From NCBI RefSeq assembly GCF_901933205.1, contig NC_044572.1:28296501-28360500 (forward strand): 64,000 bases of DNA. The letters are read 5' to 3'. A program made the translations under genes and the position numbers. The notes under the pieces are model-generated. The model did not search any database, was not told the origin of the DNA, and saw only the letters and a program-made list of their open reading frames with translations. Of this stretch, positions 37,610 to 50,990 are shown piece after piece. Within the stretch, counting starts at the first letter, position 1; every line of letters begins with the position of its first letter. This stretch comes from Camarhynchus parvulus. Lineage: Eukaryota > Chordata > Aves > Passeriformes > Thraupidae.

Positions 37610-39979
37610 AAAATAGATTTTTGTGTTTGCAGCCTGCACCACTAAGTATTGGAGAGCCCTGATAAAACTGAAAAAATAAGAGTTCCAAGTTCCTTTCTGG
37701 CTTAGACTCCAGTGGTGTCATGCCACTGGCTCTGCAAATTGTCTGGCAACAGAAGGATGATGCATGCACAGAGGTTCATTCCCTGGGGTACACCAGAGAA
37801 GCCTATGAGTTAGCGCCCACAAGAATTACTATTTTTAATACTAAAAGTATATGCTTTGGTGACAGGTCATTACATCTGCCAGCACTGCTGTGCTGAAATC
37901 TAATTTGTTGCCGTTGGGAATATTGTCACAACAAAAGTGGGATCATAAGAGGTAAATACTCTATGCTTTGTTCAGTGGCATTTCATGTTGACTTGTAAGG
38001 TCTGAGTTTCACGCATTTTCCCACTGATTAAGAAAAAAACTCTTCTGTAGCTGATACATACTTTTAAGAAACAATTTAAAACAGATATTTTGTGGCCACT
38101 TTTTTGGGGATATGAAGGATGGATACGAAGATGACAGAGACAAACTCTTCTGTCAGAATGAACAAGGAGAAATGACCACTGAGTGCCAGCTCAGAGATTT
38201 GATTGTTGCTGTGCCATTTAAACTATTGGCACAAGAGTGCTGGCTTTCACAACCTGTTGTTCAAAGGAGCAGCAGATTATGACCTATATGTAAAAAAATA
38301 TTGCCTTATTCCCTCTGAATGAACGAAATTCCCCTAAAATTGAAAGGGGATCTGAGTAATGAAGTTTTAATCACTGAAAAAGAAAGGACAATACTGAGTG
38401 CCTAAACTTACAATTTTCATAGGTATTGCCTGTGGTTTAGATAAATACATGCTATTTTATATTTTATGTGCTTCACTAGGCAAAATTTCAATAGTAGAAT
38501 ATGGAAAAATCATCCATGGTATGAGAAGATACCACTAGACTGAAGACACTAGAGAGCCTGCATGAGTTTTGCCTGGAAAGTTTTCATGACATAACATTTA
38601 CATTTGCAGAGAAATTTTCTGTGGAAATGTAGTTTCCTGGAGGCTTCCTATTAGCACCAGGGCAATGACTAATTTTCATTTTTTTTTTTTTCAGGATCAG
38701 TTCAGCTGTGGTTTTGCCTAGCCAAGTCTTACAGTCTAGACTTCTCTCCTTCCCTGAAAAAAGGACCTTGACCAGGGTTGAGATCTATCCTACTGTACTA
38801 AAATTGAATTAATTTTAAAGACAAAGGGAGATCACAGGCACACACACAGAGTCAAGGTGACTGCATATCTCATCTTTCCTTAGCACCATATCCTGGGAAA
38901 TTGATTTGGTCCCATATCAACATGGTTAAAAAATATACTTCTTTCTTGATCTCCAAGAGCAGTTTCTGTACTGAATGTTCTAGATATCTAGACTCCCTCT
39001 TATTTATCTCAAGTAAGGGGAGGCAAGGCATATAATAAGTGTTTGTGAAAGTCAGCTGAGTCTAATGAAGCTGGTATTTATGGCTGGCATTAAAAAAAAG
39101 TGTTAACATTGTTCTTTCTCCACACAATCAATGCAAAATAGGAATAGTGACACACAGAGGTAGCCATAACTCCTATTACCTTCTCTCATAACTTCTTCTC
39201 TACAGATACATATGTCCTTGGTCATTTTGTTCTTTGCACTCAAAATCCCTCACTGCTGAATGCTGTACTGTGTTATTGAGGTCTGGAATTGTCTCATGTT
39301 GGTCAGGGCAGTGTGGGATTCCATGATTTTCATATCTTTCTAATAAATATCCATGACTCGCAACATTCTGGAGTCCTACATGACAGCCAGTGGACTGGGT
39401 GTATGGAGTGAGCCTAATTGCACAAAATGGAACAAATATAATTAAGAGCTGTAAAGCTGAGCTAGGCACTGTTTGGGAGGTAAATAGAGAGGAGGAGCTC
39501 AGCCTGACAAAGGAGCTCACTGGCCTGGCTGACTCGAGATGAAGGACTGCACATGATTGCACACAGTGGAACAAATTTCATTACAAGCCTCCACTAAAAG
39601 CTTAGTGTAATGGGTCAAGTTCACAAGAATAATTTGGTTACTACAAAAACATATCCATGACAATTGACACTTTTTATGTAATCATAGTATTTCTGTTGTT
39701 TAAAGTCCCAGCTCTGCTATGACATAATTGTCCAGGTTCACTCAAGTGCTTACTGCATTTGACCAAAGCATCTAATTAGATAGACTAATGACTGACTCTA
39801 TTCCTGTGGTTTCAACATTCAAAAATTGCTTTCTGTGGGCCACAACAAGTAGTAGAGGAGAAAAAGCCTTTATTTTTAATGAACTGAAGGAATTTGTGGT
39901 GGATTTGAAAGGCAAATCTGAATTCAAACATTCCCCATTGGTTTTGAGATTAAAATAATGGAAGATTAAACTCAAATGT

Positions 39980-40058
39980 GATATATATGTATGTGAGTGT
40001 ATGTATATATGTATGTATGTATGTATACATATGTATGTCTATATCTCTCTATATAAAT
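39980..40058. repeat. TATG/TA-rich microsatellite
   Basis: Impure ATGT, TATA and CTCTATAT units fill about 80 bp. It is low-complexity sequence with no other content. Confidence 0.85.
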
Positions 40059-40896
40059 CCATGCTTTTTGCTAATTATTATATTTTTCTAATGATTTCTA
40101 TTGGAATATGAAAGACTAGGCCAAGTGATGTTAAATTCTTTTGATTCAGATTCCCACATTTTCTTTTCTTAATAAATGTTCTTTTGATATGTAAGTGCAA
40201 TTGCCCTGTGAGTTTCCTCTTTCAGTGATTGCCTAATCAAGAACATACCCTGGTTTATGGAACATGAAGGATCTCAGAAGAGCTTATCTTGCAAATCACA
40301 GTGGGTTCAGCACTACTGGTAGTTATTTTAAAAAATAATAATAAATAAAAGAGATACAAGACAAACCCCCAAATATTATAGTGATGCAGACTATTTCTTT
40401 TGCATTTAAAAACCTTCTTCCAAGCTTTGCTCTGATACAGATTATGTATAAAGCATATTGTCTTGGTAGGGAGGGAATATTTTCTCTGAAAATGCCATAT
40501 TAAATAGAATGAGCAAATTCCTCTGAAATTATTTATATAATCATTTCTCATAACATTTAAATTTTCTTAAAAATGCTAATATTCACATTTTACACAATTT
40601 TCAATAAAATAAAGACAAAGAAATGTTGCATCTGTGCAAAAGTTTGTTGCGTATGTACAAACTTAAGCAGTTCCAAAGAGTGGGATTTATAAATTTACAT
40701 AAATTATCTAGTGTGTTATACACTAATACTTCTGGGAGGCATGGAAATTTAATTACCCCCTTCTAGAGAATAAGAGCTGAGGTACTAACCTCAGGTTGGC
40801 AAGTGGTTACTATCATGACTAATCATATTAAAATCAATGACAGTAGCTGTGCATGAAACTGCTCACCAAGCTGAATAAAAGATTTCACATTCTGAC

Positions 40897-40950
40897 TTCA
40901 AGAGACAAAGTGGTTTGCCCAAGGTCTATAGTCTGGGACTCAAAAACCAC
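40897..40950 (-). mobile_element. MIR-like ancient SINE relic
   Basis: TGGTTTGCCCAAGGTC followed by GTCTGGGACTCAAA matches the reverse complement of the MIR segment that reads GACCTTGGGCAAGTTACTTA and the upstream GAATCCCAGCTC-type region. A further AAATCTGGGTCTCTCAAGTA and TAGGCCATTTCCTTAATCATA at 41031-41073 may be the continuation toward the tRNA-like head, after an interruption of about 70 bp. The relic is faint and based on recall of the consensus. Confidence 0.45.
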
Positions 40951-43900
40951 TTAAGCTTGTCCTTAATTTGTAGCACATGTTTAAGTGTTTTTCTGCAGCA
41001 GAAATAAATAGGAAATTATCGATACAATTTAAATCTGGGTCTCTCAAGTACTAGGCCATTTCCTTAATCATAAGACCACCTTGACTATATGTGATAAATG
41101 TTAATGGGAATTAAGTATGTCCTATGTCTCCATATTTGCTGATTTTTGTTTTGTTTTAGAAATCTGACTGCAAGGGCATAAATCCTAAATGCACCTTATT
41201 TTTATGCAAAGATATCTTGGCTGAAGTATGAAAATATAGCAGACACAAGGTAGGACATGCAAATCCCTAAAAATGAGACGATGAAAAGATTGCTCTTACC
41301 CCGGCAGCATAATTCATAATCAGTCCTATCTTTGTTAATACTGTGTCATGGTGGGTTCCTACAGGAAGCCGGCAATACAGCAGGTATCATCCATTTCTTG
41401 AAATGCATTCACTGTGCATATGTGGAGTTCAGTATATTTTTTGTAGCTCCAGCAGAAAGATTTTTTAGAGTTGCTCTCCTAGAGGCAAAACAGTCTTTGA
41501 GAATGGAAGATGTAAAGAAAAACAGTCAAGAACAGTTTCATACAACGTGTACAGCTTATTTGTATACGTGAACAAAAATGGGATATCTCTTCTTCTACAA
41601 ACACCTGGCTCAATATTGATTAATCTACATTTTCACTTAGTGTACAGCAATCTATGAACATAGCCTAAAACTCACAAAAGTATAACTGGTATGGGATAAG
41701 GCATACAGTGAAAGGACATATGCTGAACCACTAAAAATAAATGAAAAAAAGATAGATCATTAATGTGAACATCAAATCTCCCCATCTTGCGGTCAGCTTC
41801 TGTCTTAGGGATTCTTAGGGATGCATATAGGTTTGATCTATTAACATTTTTATATTTTTTTCTTATAATACTGTGTTTTCTGAAGCTCATGCTAAAAGAC
41901 TTACAGATTTATAAAGACAGGTTTACTTGCTATTCAAGGTAAATTGCACTTTGATCAAGATATCCAGGAGAACATGAAACACAGCAGAGGTTGTTCCCAG
42001 GGAATTTCTTGCTACTCTTTGAAGGCGTTGGAGAAAAAAAAAAGACTAAAAAGCAGCTACTGTAATATAAATATTATATTGCAAGCATCTGGCTTGGGAA
42101 ATCTACTATACTCTGCAGGCCAGAGTCCTTCCTGCTGAACTGAGGTACCAGCAAAGCTTGGAGTCCTGGCATAAATGCTACATTTCACACAGCAAAGAAA
42201 AATTTATCTTTGATATACAATAATACTAGAAATAATAAAAATACTTCATGCACTTTATTTTCCAAGTAATTTTACTCCCTCTCGTTGCTTCATATGTGTA
42301 CCAGAGACTGTGCACTTAAGCCTGAGATCCTCTGGTAGGAATTATGGGTGGCACACTGGGGAGCTTTGGTGTTTAAGAACTCCCAGGAGCTGCATACAGA
42401 CTATAATGGGTCTTTTGCACACACCTTAAGCAAAAGGTACCTAACAATTGCTGCTGCTGCCACTTTGTATTCACAAAACTGTGGATGAAATGTTTGCATG
42501 AAGAGAAAATGAAAAAGGGAAAAACTCATATTGGAGTAGCTCAGCTGTACATTGTCCCCCCTTAGTATGTATGAATTGATCTTTGTGGCATAGAGAGTAG
42601 CTGATCAGTGACCAACCATGCAGGATTGTTCTGTAAACAGAAATGTTTTAGAAAACTACAGTTCCCTCCTGCACCACTGCTTACTGCTGCGTCTGCTACA
42701 TCAGATGTAGTGAGGAACCAGGCTCATGGGAACTTATTGAAAAAAGACAGGGATGGCTCCCACAGAGAGTGAAATTGTTTGCTGTTACACATCCCTTTTT
42801 ACTTTGCTTCAGTAATAGACTCCATCTATCTATGCCTTTCTAGTAGAATTTGTGAATGACATCATCACTCAGTCTGTACACTGCATGTAAAACCTTCCTT
42901 ATGGTGTAGTCTACTATAAACAAAAAATTATCATAACACTTCTAAAAAACCTAGAGATTCATGCCCAGAAAACATTCTTTTATCCATCCTTTGGGGACAG
43001 AGACACTTGGATAATGTATATGCCTCACGTTCATTTCTCTCCCTAAATGCAGCAGCTGGAATGAAACCATCTTTGTAGATAAAGTTGATGTTTTAATTTT
43101 TTTACCCTGAAGGACAGCATATAATGTAGCTTTTCAATTTTCATTAACTATGGCTCAGGTTGCTATAGGCTAAGCTCTCAGCTATGAATTAAAGTAAAGC
43201 AAAGGAACTCTACAGAGGAGCATTTCAGCTAAATGCCAACCTCAGTGTTTTGTGGCAATGCTAAGCTTGGATGGGACTGTAGTAATTATGTTTCTGGCCT
43301 GCTTTTCTAATAGCAAATTCACCAGGAAGATTTACTTTCTTTCCCTCTGTACTCAAACCCATGTCCCTAGGTAGATACAATGCTGGGGCATCTTAACTGA
43401 AAATATAAAAGATTAGAATTAATAGATTTAAGAGAATTAGGATGACACTCAGAAAGAAAAATTAAAACAGTATACATAGGATGGGAGAAGAAGAATTACA
43501 AACAACAGAATTAGAACAGCCTCTAGAAAAATTGTTACTTTGGTGACTTAACATAGCTCAAATACTAGAAAACAAACTGACTGTATTAAGGCAAGAGTCA
43601 GTCTCTGTAACCAATAGAGTCTTTTCTACTCCAAACTTGAATACTGATGCCTCTGTTGAATTGACTTCTGAGCATTCTCCTTCAATGGCATAGTAGTCAC
43701 AGCCTTGGTTGCAGCACTTCTCAAAATTAGATAGTTAACACTGTCTTCTGCCAAAGTTTTATTAGATGCTAGCATAAACTTTCAAATTACTGGGAAGATG
43801 ATATTAAATACTCTCAAATCAGAGAGTCTTAATACATATGTTTAGGATGTCATCTGGTAACTATTGTGCTTGCTCTTTAGGTCAATTGATTATAAAATAA

Positions 43901-44546
43901 GCATACGACGCTTAGAAAAATGAAGACCATGGTTTCCATCTAGTCTCCTAAAAACTAACTTTAGGTATGTCAGACAGATTTCATTGGCTGAAATGTGTCA
44001 GTCTTTAGGCAAGCCTTCAAGCCATCAATAGTCCTCACACAGCTTGTTAAAGCAGAACTGAATAGTTTTTACTTGCAGCCTAGTTGCAAAATTGTCAAAA
44101 ATGTAACTACATATTATGACATCAGTGCTTGTATAATGTAGAAACACAGAGACAAGTTTATTTTCCCTATTTCTGGTTCTTCCTCAAGAGATGGGAGAAG
44201 GGGAAATCTCCCATCTTGAAACACAAAAGAGTTTTCAGAACAGGCTGGCAATATAAAGAAATTAGCTCTTAAAAACAGAGAACTGATCTTAAGCAATACT
44301 ATGTCATATAATCTCTCTTCATTGATTATGTTAAAAAATCAGATGCATGGTACAGCAAGTGTAACTCTACTTTTCCTTTGTCAAGCCATTACACTATGTC
44401 ATACATGGCAAGTGAAAAAGAAACTGTGTAGCTCGTACTCATCCAGTCTGGCCCAAAGATAACATATTCAATATGAGATTTATGCAGAGAACCTATCTTT
44501 CCTTTGATGCAAATAAAATTAATTATTTTTCTTTAGTCCTTTGGAT

Positions 44547-44575
44547 TTGAAGCATTTATTCCTCTAATGCTTCAA
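44547..44575. other. 10-bp perfect hairpin
   Basis: TTGAAGCATT (44547-44556) and AATGCTTCAA (44566-44575) are exact reverse complements around a 9-nt loop. It lies about 190 bp left of another longer stem-loop. No transposon features were seen. Confidence 0.5.
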
Positions 44576-44762
44576 GACATCTCTGTGCTGACAGGGGAAC
44601 TAAACAGGAAGATACCATCAGTGATCAAAATATTGACATAAACTGAACATATATTTAAAACATAAAAAATGGAAAAATTTAATGTTAAAATATATCTAAA
44701 AGCAAACATACTGTCACATACATAAAGCTATTCCTAAGCTTCAAGGATTTCAAATGTAATGT

Positions 44763-44804
44763 TTAATGGTGATCTACCTTGATCAAGATACAAGGTACCA
44801 TTAA
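44763..44804. other. 14-bp bulged stem-loop
   Basis: TTAATGGT (44763-44770) and ACCTTG (44776-44781) pair with CAAGGT (44791-44796) and ACCATTAA (44797-44804). This gives 14 exact pairs interrupted only by a 5-nt bulge (GATCT) on the left arm, with a 9-nt loop. It is shorter than usual animal miRNA precursors. It could be a decayed perfect palindrome that gained a 5-bp insertion, or chance. Confidence 0.5.
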
Positions 44805-47800
44805 TTACTCTTTCATCCATCCCAGCGTCAAGTGAAACTGTATATCCTTGAAGACCTGCTATGGCTAGCATTCTTTTGGAGTGCCTGGAACTCCCAGTTA
44901 TGGTTCATACTGTCACAATCTGGTCCAAAGGGCTCAGCATCTCACAACAGCTTGTCCATGAGAATGCCCAGCGCTAGTCCTGTCAGTCCACAGCAAAAGG
45001 AAGGTGAGATAACTGAAATGAAATCTATTCTCCTGCTCCTGCCCTACAGAGGTGTTCTGTTGAGCCCTTCGGTTCAGCTCAAAGTCCTTTGCTTCAACTC
45101 TGTTATAAGTATTCACTGGAAGGGCTGGAATGGCCACACATGGCTGCTGAAGGGTACCCAGCTAGCTTTGATTTATTACAAGGCTTTCAAAAAGCATGCT
45201 AAAATTCGCTCGCTGGATGCTCAGCTTCTTTTCTTGTTGAAAAGCAGAAGCTGTAGTCATAAATAATAGTACCTTAATCTATTAGTGGTCTTACTAACAG
45301 TTGCATAGAACACTTAATAATAAAATAACATTTTAAGCTATAAATACTAAATCAAGATGGAAACAGATTGTCTTATACCTCAATATAAATTGCAGGTGCA
45401 ATACAACCTAAAATTCAAGCTGAGATTTAAGATAATTCCCATATACTTAAATTCCAAGGCATAATTTAATATGGGTTTAGCTAAAGTACTAATGTTTAAT
45501 TGCTCCTTACAAGAGCTCTTTCAACAGAAGACTTGATTATGCCTAAACTAGACCAGAATGATATTAAAATCATGCTGCAGAGCAATATAAATTTAACCTA
45601 TCACTCATGCCGTTCAATAAAGAATGGCACCATCTTCATGGAGAACCATTTATTTATATTTTATTTCAATTTTGTACAAACTTGATAGCTTCAAGGAAAC
45701 AAGCTCTCAGAAAGAGCAGCTGATATACTGTAAGCCTGAGAATTTGTTTAATCAATGCTTTTCTTTGAAATTAGATAACATGAAAATGAGCAAACTTGAA
45801 TATCTGTTATACAGATAGTCCTTTTAACAAAATTTTGCAACATTCAGTTATATTTTAGAATGTTCAAGCTGAGTCAAGACAGCAATCACAACTCAGCAAT
45901 AAGCAGGGTCTGGGTGGATCTCAGGAGATCATAGCTTGCATCCTACTCTCTTGGACAGAAAGCACTCGTACCTTCAACACTCACCAAGAGTAGCAATTAA
46001 CCCACTACCACCACATCCCCAGGAAACATGTGTGGACTTATCATCCTTACAGGACACTTGGAAAACCTGATTAAACTAAGCATTTCTTGTTGAAGTTTAA
46101 ACCTACTTCTTGTACAATCCTCCCTAAGGATAAATTATTTTCTTACCTAAGGATGAACTCCTTTCTTCTCTGAATCAGTGTGAAATTTTTTGCCGCAGTC
46201 TCCTTCTCCCCAGACCTTCCTAGACGAAAGAACTCCATTTTTTCATCCCCTTATTTTTCAACTTCAAACCAGTTTGTTTAGACTTGTTTGAACCCCCTAT
46301 CAATTTCAATCCTACTACACATGGGTAGTTGAAGTTCTGTCAGTTCCAGTTCCAATTGGTGGACAACTCACTTCACATGGTCTGCATACCAGGGACAACT
46401 CAATATACAGCCCGGTGTGTGCTTTTTCTTCTTCAAAAGAAGGATATTGTTGACCAGTGCTGAGTGTGTTGTTCCCAGATATTTTTCAGAAATGTTACTC
46501 AACAAGTTCCTCATTCTCTGTTTGCACAATTGATTATTTTTGCCCAAGGGCAATATTTTGCTGTCGGTTTTAATTAATTTCTTATGCTCTGCTTTTCCAA
46601 GCTGCTTCTCCATTTGTCAAGGTTGCTTTGGTTTGTAACCCTGTACCCCAGTAAACTCACTGCTACACATTGTGGTGCCATGAGCAAAGGTCAGTTGTAT
46701 GCTCTGGTCCTTTATCCAGGCTATTAATGAAAACACTGAATGCATTTGTAACTAAAACACACCTTTGAGGAACAAAATCTTTACATACCTTCACAAAATC
46801 TGACAACTATTTTCTCAGAGTATTTATCACTCAGTTTTACAACTGTTCTCCAGTAATGAAACAAATTATGATGCCTTGTCTAAATAATATACAAACTCGT
46901 GTCAAAAAACCCTACAAAAGTTATCTACTGCTATGCTCTATTTGTGCAGCCAATCACCAAAAACAGGAATACAGGAATTATAAAAACAGCAATTAAAAGT
47001 TAAGTATCCTATGAGATATCAAAATTCTTATTTATTGTAACTCTCTCTTTTCTCCCCCTTCCCATTCCTGGCGACTTTACAAGGCAATTTCACCTTTTTT
47101 TTTTTTTAATATATGTCTACTCCCTTAAAGCAATACAATTTTTTTACAGGACAACAGGACAGGAAGAGGCCTAAGGTGGGAGTATTTTTCTCTGGTCCAT
47201 GGAGCAACTTTCACAGAATGATTGAACTCAGTGTCTAGGGAAATACATGAGTGGCCCAAGCATGAGATTCCAAGCGTACGTAAGCCAGTTGTGCAATATC
47301 CTATGTACAGCTATTTTGGATGCTGTAGGATTAGAGAACCTTGCTGATGTACAGGAGAACACCAAGGGTCCAAAAGAAAACTGATTTCTTTAGATATCAA
47401 CATGATATCCAGAATTGGCTCCCGATGTCCTTCTGGTCATAAACCATAGGATTCTTAGGCTTTTTGGTCATAAAATGAAGACCTTTTTTTATACTCTAAA
47501 CCCCACTTTGTCTTGAAAGTGGGTAACTGGGACAGGTTATGTAACCAGAGGCCATCCCGCATTTATGCACACAGCCTGCTCCACGTGTTCCAGAGGATGG
47601 ATGGAGGCACACACCACCCAGCCAAGTGATGGGATGGGGACTGAATGTACAGCTTGCAAAGACTTCTAGATATAAAACATCTTTCATTCCCTTCCTCCTG
47701 CCCATAGAGAAGAGACTATTCAAGGTATGGAATAAAACAAAGACAGGATAAGAGAGGCCCTATGAGAATCCACATGCACCAGAAAGGGACAAAACTCAAG

Positions 47801-48165
47801 CAAGCTAATAGAATTCCCATATGAAGTTCCACCTTCAGACAGTGGCTAGACTCACGTCAGCTGGCACCAAAGCCATCCTTTTAAACTGTCTTCCAATTCT
47901 TAAGCCAAACATCAGGGTGCTTCCCCAGGTAACAAAAATCTACTTGTATTAACAATTATCATGGTACTGTACTTATCTGGAATTGGTGCCATATGCAAAT
48001 CATTCCAACACTAACCCTTTGAAACCAAGGTAAGAACCTGATTTCTCACTAAGCAAAGGATTCAAAGGAAAAAACATCATCAGTGCAGAGTAGAATTCTG
48101 CCTAAGAAGGAGTTTTGGGCTCCAGAAAGAAGAGCTCTACACGAAACTTCTCAGGTGTGGAAGAC

Positions 48166-48291
48166 TGAAAAAACCAAACACAAACAACAAAGCAAAAAAC
48201 AAACAAACAAACAAACCCAAACAAACCACCCAAAAAACCAAACCACCACCACCACCAACAACATAACCCACCAAAACAAACAAAGAAAAAG
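48166..48291. repeat. A/C-rich low-complexity tract
   Basis: About 125 bp consists almost wholly of A and C in AAAC, CAAA and CCA units, including (AAAC)n at about 48200-48217 and (ACC)n at about 48241-48256. The other strand gives a Phe/Gly/Trp-rich chance frame. Both strand frames (72 codons each) are products of the tract and not genes. Confidence 0.9.
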
Positions 48292-50631
48292 GAGATTTTG
48301 AAATTACTATTTAGCTCCATGCAGTGTAATTCTACAGTATAACAGAAAAACCTTGGGATGGACTGTATTCCTCAACCTGGGGGCTTGTTTCATAACTTTC
48401 CAATTTCTTAAAAATATTAAGATAATATCAAGCCAAAAGGATTTTCCCCCTAGACATGTATCATTTGGAGGAATATTCTGCAGCAGACTGTGACTTCTGA
48501 CCTGAATCCAGCAGAAAATCAGCAAGTCCATAAAGATGAACCTGGAACCATCCAGCCTGAAAACAAGATCAAAGTTAGGGTGGGAGAGTTAGTTTCTTAA
48601 TTAAGGCAATTTGAGTAAAAATAACGAAGGCGGAAGTCACATTTCTGCAAAAGCAATTTGGCAGAAGGGCTAGCCCTCTTCTTTATAGTACTTCAGATGA
48701 AAAAGGAAGACGCTATTAGTTGCTTTCTTTGTTAAGTGTTTGAATTGAAACCTTGGTGCCACTCGTTTACTATTTGCCAGTAGCGCTGAGTGAGTAATCC
48801 TCTGCCTGTAATTTCTTCTACTAAATTAGCCTCTTTTTCTTCCCATGCAATATCCATCAGCAGATCATGATTTTCTCATTTAAACGTACTCAATAAATAT
48901 GTCTGAATTTTACCCTGCAAACAGATTGCAAATATTTGAAATTCAAGCTGCATCATTTATTTAGGATTGGTAAATCAGGTCACACTGCTCATTCTCTCTG
49001 GTGAAGTAGTGTGAGGAACACTACTTTCTGTGCGCACAGTTGTGTGTTCCTCCTTAAAATCAGACTTTCATAAATGCTCATGGGAAAAAAAATTTGCATT
49101 ATTGCTTTTTATATGCCTTTCTGTTTAACGTAAATCTCAATTGATTGTTCTTTCATCAAGAAGCAAATTTGAATGGACTCTGTGTGACTATGGGTAAGAG
49201 AATTCATTTAAGAACTTTAATGATTTCTTGTGGACATTTTTTATATTATTCATACCATGTTTGTTTATTTACAAAAGATTAATTAGATAAAAAAGGCCTT
49301 CAGACCTTAAAACATCTTTACAAAAGACAGAAAAATACCAAAAATAACAAGAAAGATAAAAAGAAATATTTCCAGTATTCAAAGAGGGGACTGCTGATTC
49401 ATACAGCAGAAAAACAGGAAAATCTCGTCACTCCATTTTGCACCATTAATGAAAAAACACAATTTAACAAGCCAGGAATAAGCTCCAATCTACAGGTTTT
49501 CTTTTCTTTCCCCAGAGCAACAGGATTCTGGTTAAGGAGGTTCCTTGTGGACCAAAATTGCTATGCTGTTTGCACATGTTGGTATAATTTGGAAGTGTAA
49601 AATTATTGTCATGTGATGGTTCCATGGATTCAGCTAGTCCACTGTTGAATGGATAACAATCAAAAAGAATAAAAGAATGTTCCAAGATGTGGTCATTTAT
49701 TTTTGCAGGGGTTTAATTATTATAAATATAAGCACGCATTTTCTAAGTACTTTGATAATTCAGAGAAACAGATTTTCTGTGAGAGAGCTGGGGAGGAAAG
49801 GAGTGATTATACACAGCTAGTGAATGGCATCATGGAAAAGCTCATAAATAAATAAAATAAGCACGAACACACACAGGGCAGCTGTCCTAGTTCCCATCTT
49901 CTCAGATGTCTCTTTTCTACAGGCCTTCTGCCCTCCTTTACTCCCTCTGACCACAGTCAGCTCCTTGCTTTACCTTTAAAACAGCCGTTGTTTAAGCCAT
50001 CTGACAGATCAGCCTAACCAAGATTTTAAATAAGCAAAGGCAAACTTGACCACTCTCCCTTATGGCCTCAAGGGCAGACAGACTTTCCAGTAATTGTGCC
50101 ATGCACATAAAACCCATATAGAATACGTACTTTTCAAAATAACAGTCGTCAAGAATGTTCAGTTTGCTCTACCAAAATGCTGACCTGATGTAGACTCCCA
50201 CAATATAATACTGTGTACTAGGGTATGCATTTCAGCATCCTCCACACAGAATTCTATGGGCCAAAAAAATACTCAAGTAGAAAACTGCAGTTCTTAGTTC
50301 TTATGCACAAAATCTGTCCCGTCCCTCTTTCAGGAGCAATCTTTGACTTGAGATCATTCAGGCTCTGTGCAGCTTAAGCCACTCATTCAGGCACGGACCA
50401 ATTCATGGCCTTTGTCTTTCGGTATTTTTATTTAAAAGTTGCTATTTAGCTGTTGACACATATTATATTTTAATATTGTCCCATTCTGAAGAACCAAAAC
50501 TGTCCCAACTCCAGAAGCACCAACACAAATATTGAACAAACCTCACCCCTACTCAACACCAAAACAATTGTTAAATGTAAGTGTTTTAATGAGCAATATC
50601 CCAAGCAGAGGTTCAGAAGAACATATAGGTT
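48292..50631. other. AT-rich non-coding DNA, no gene seen
   Basis: Only short frames (up to 74 codons) occur, with no repeats recognised and no structured element. Nothing further is visible. Confidence 0.78.
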
Positions 50632-50742
<111 letters not shown>

Positions 50743-50895
50743 TAGTAATTTTGCAAGTTATTTGATTAGCACAGCTTTGTTCCTAAAATAAATCTATAAA
50801 TAAATCCATGAAATGAAATGTCAGGTTTCTATCTGCCTACAATATTAAAAAAAAATCCACAGAACCGGAAATACACAGAAAGTCAGAATGGAAAC

Positions 50896-50990
50896 ACACA
50901 TATATATATATATATAAACATATAAAAACATACATATCTATAGCTAGATATCTCTATCTATCTATTGATATATATATATCTATCTATCTT
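50896..50990. repeat. (TA)n and (TCTA)n low-complexity cluster
   Basis: A CACATATATA run, TATAAACATA words and TCTATCTATC units occupy about 95 bp. It lies 150 bp right of the AAC/AAT array, so the whole 50.6-51.0 kb stretch is microsatellite-rich. Confidence 0.85.

Larger units (their letters stand above)
35265..40896. other. AT-rich non-coding DNA, no gene seen
   Basis: The 161-codon frame at 35971-36456 is the second longest in the window. Its translation is rich in Leu, Phe, His and Ile, as expected for a chance frame in AT-rich DNA, and matches nothing I know. A 124-codon minus frame at 39200-39574 coincides with a slightly GC-richer patch. There the words ATGGAACAAAT (39427) and GTGGAACAAAT (39566) recur. 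Short repeats are listed separately. Confidence 0.75.
40951..48165. other. AT-rich non-coding DNA, no gene seen
   Basis: The 144-codon frame at 44832-45266 is the third longest in the window and has no recognised domain; a 67-codon frame overlaps it on the other strand. A perfect 2 x 10-bp tandem (TCTTAGGGAT) sits at 41803-41822. Hairpins at 44.5-44.8 kb are listed separately. A T-rich run of about 14 is at 47095-47108, and a GC-richer patch without recognisable content is at 47500-47700. Confidence 0.75.

Noticed and set aside
39200..39574. 124-codon minus frame
   Set aside because: No recognised domain; composition is that of the local non-coding DNA.
44832..45266. 144-codon plus frame
   Set aside because: No recognised family and no sign of exon boundaries; an unrelated minus frame overlaps it.
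48083..48320. Two 72-codon frames, Lys/Thr/Gln-rich and Phe/Gly/Trp-rich
   Set aside because: Both are translations of the A/C-rich low-complexity tract on opposite strands.
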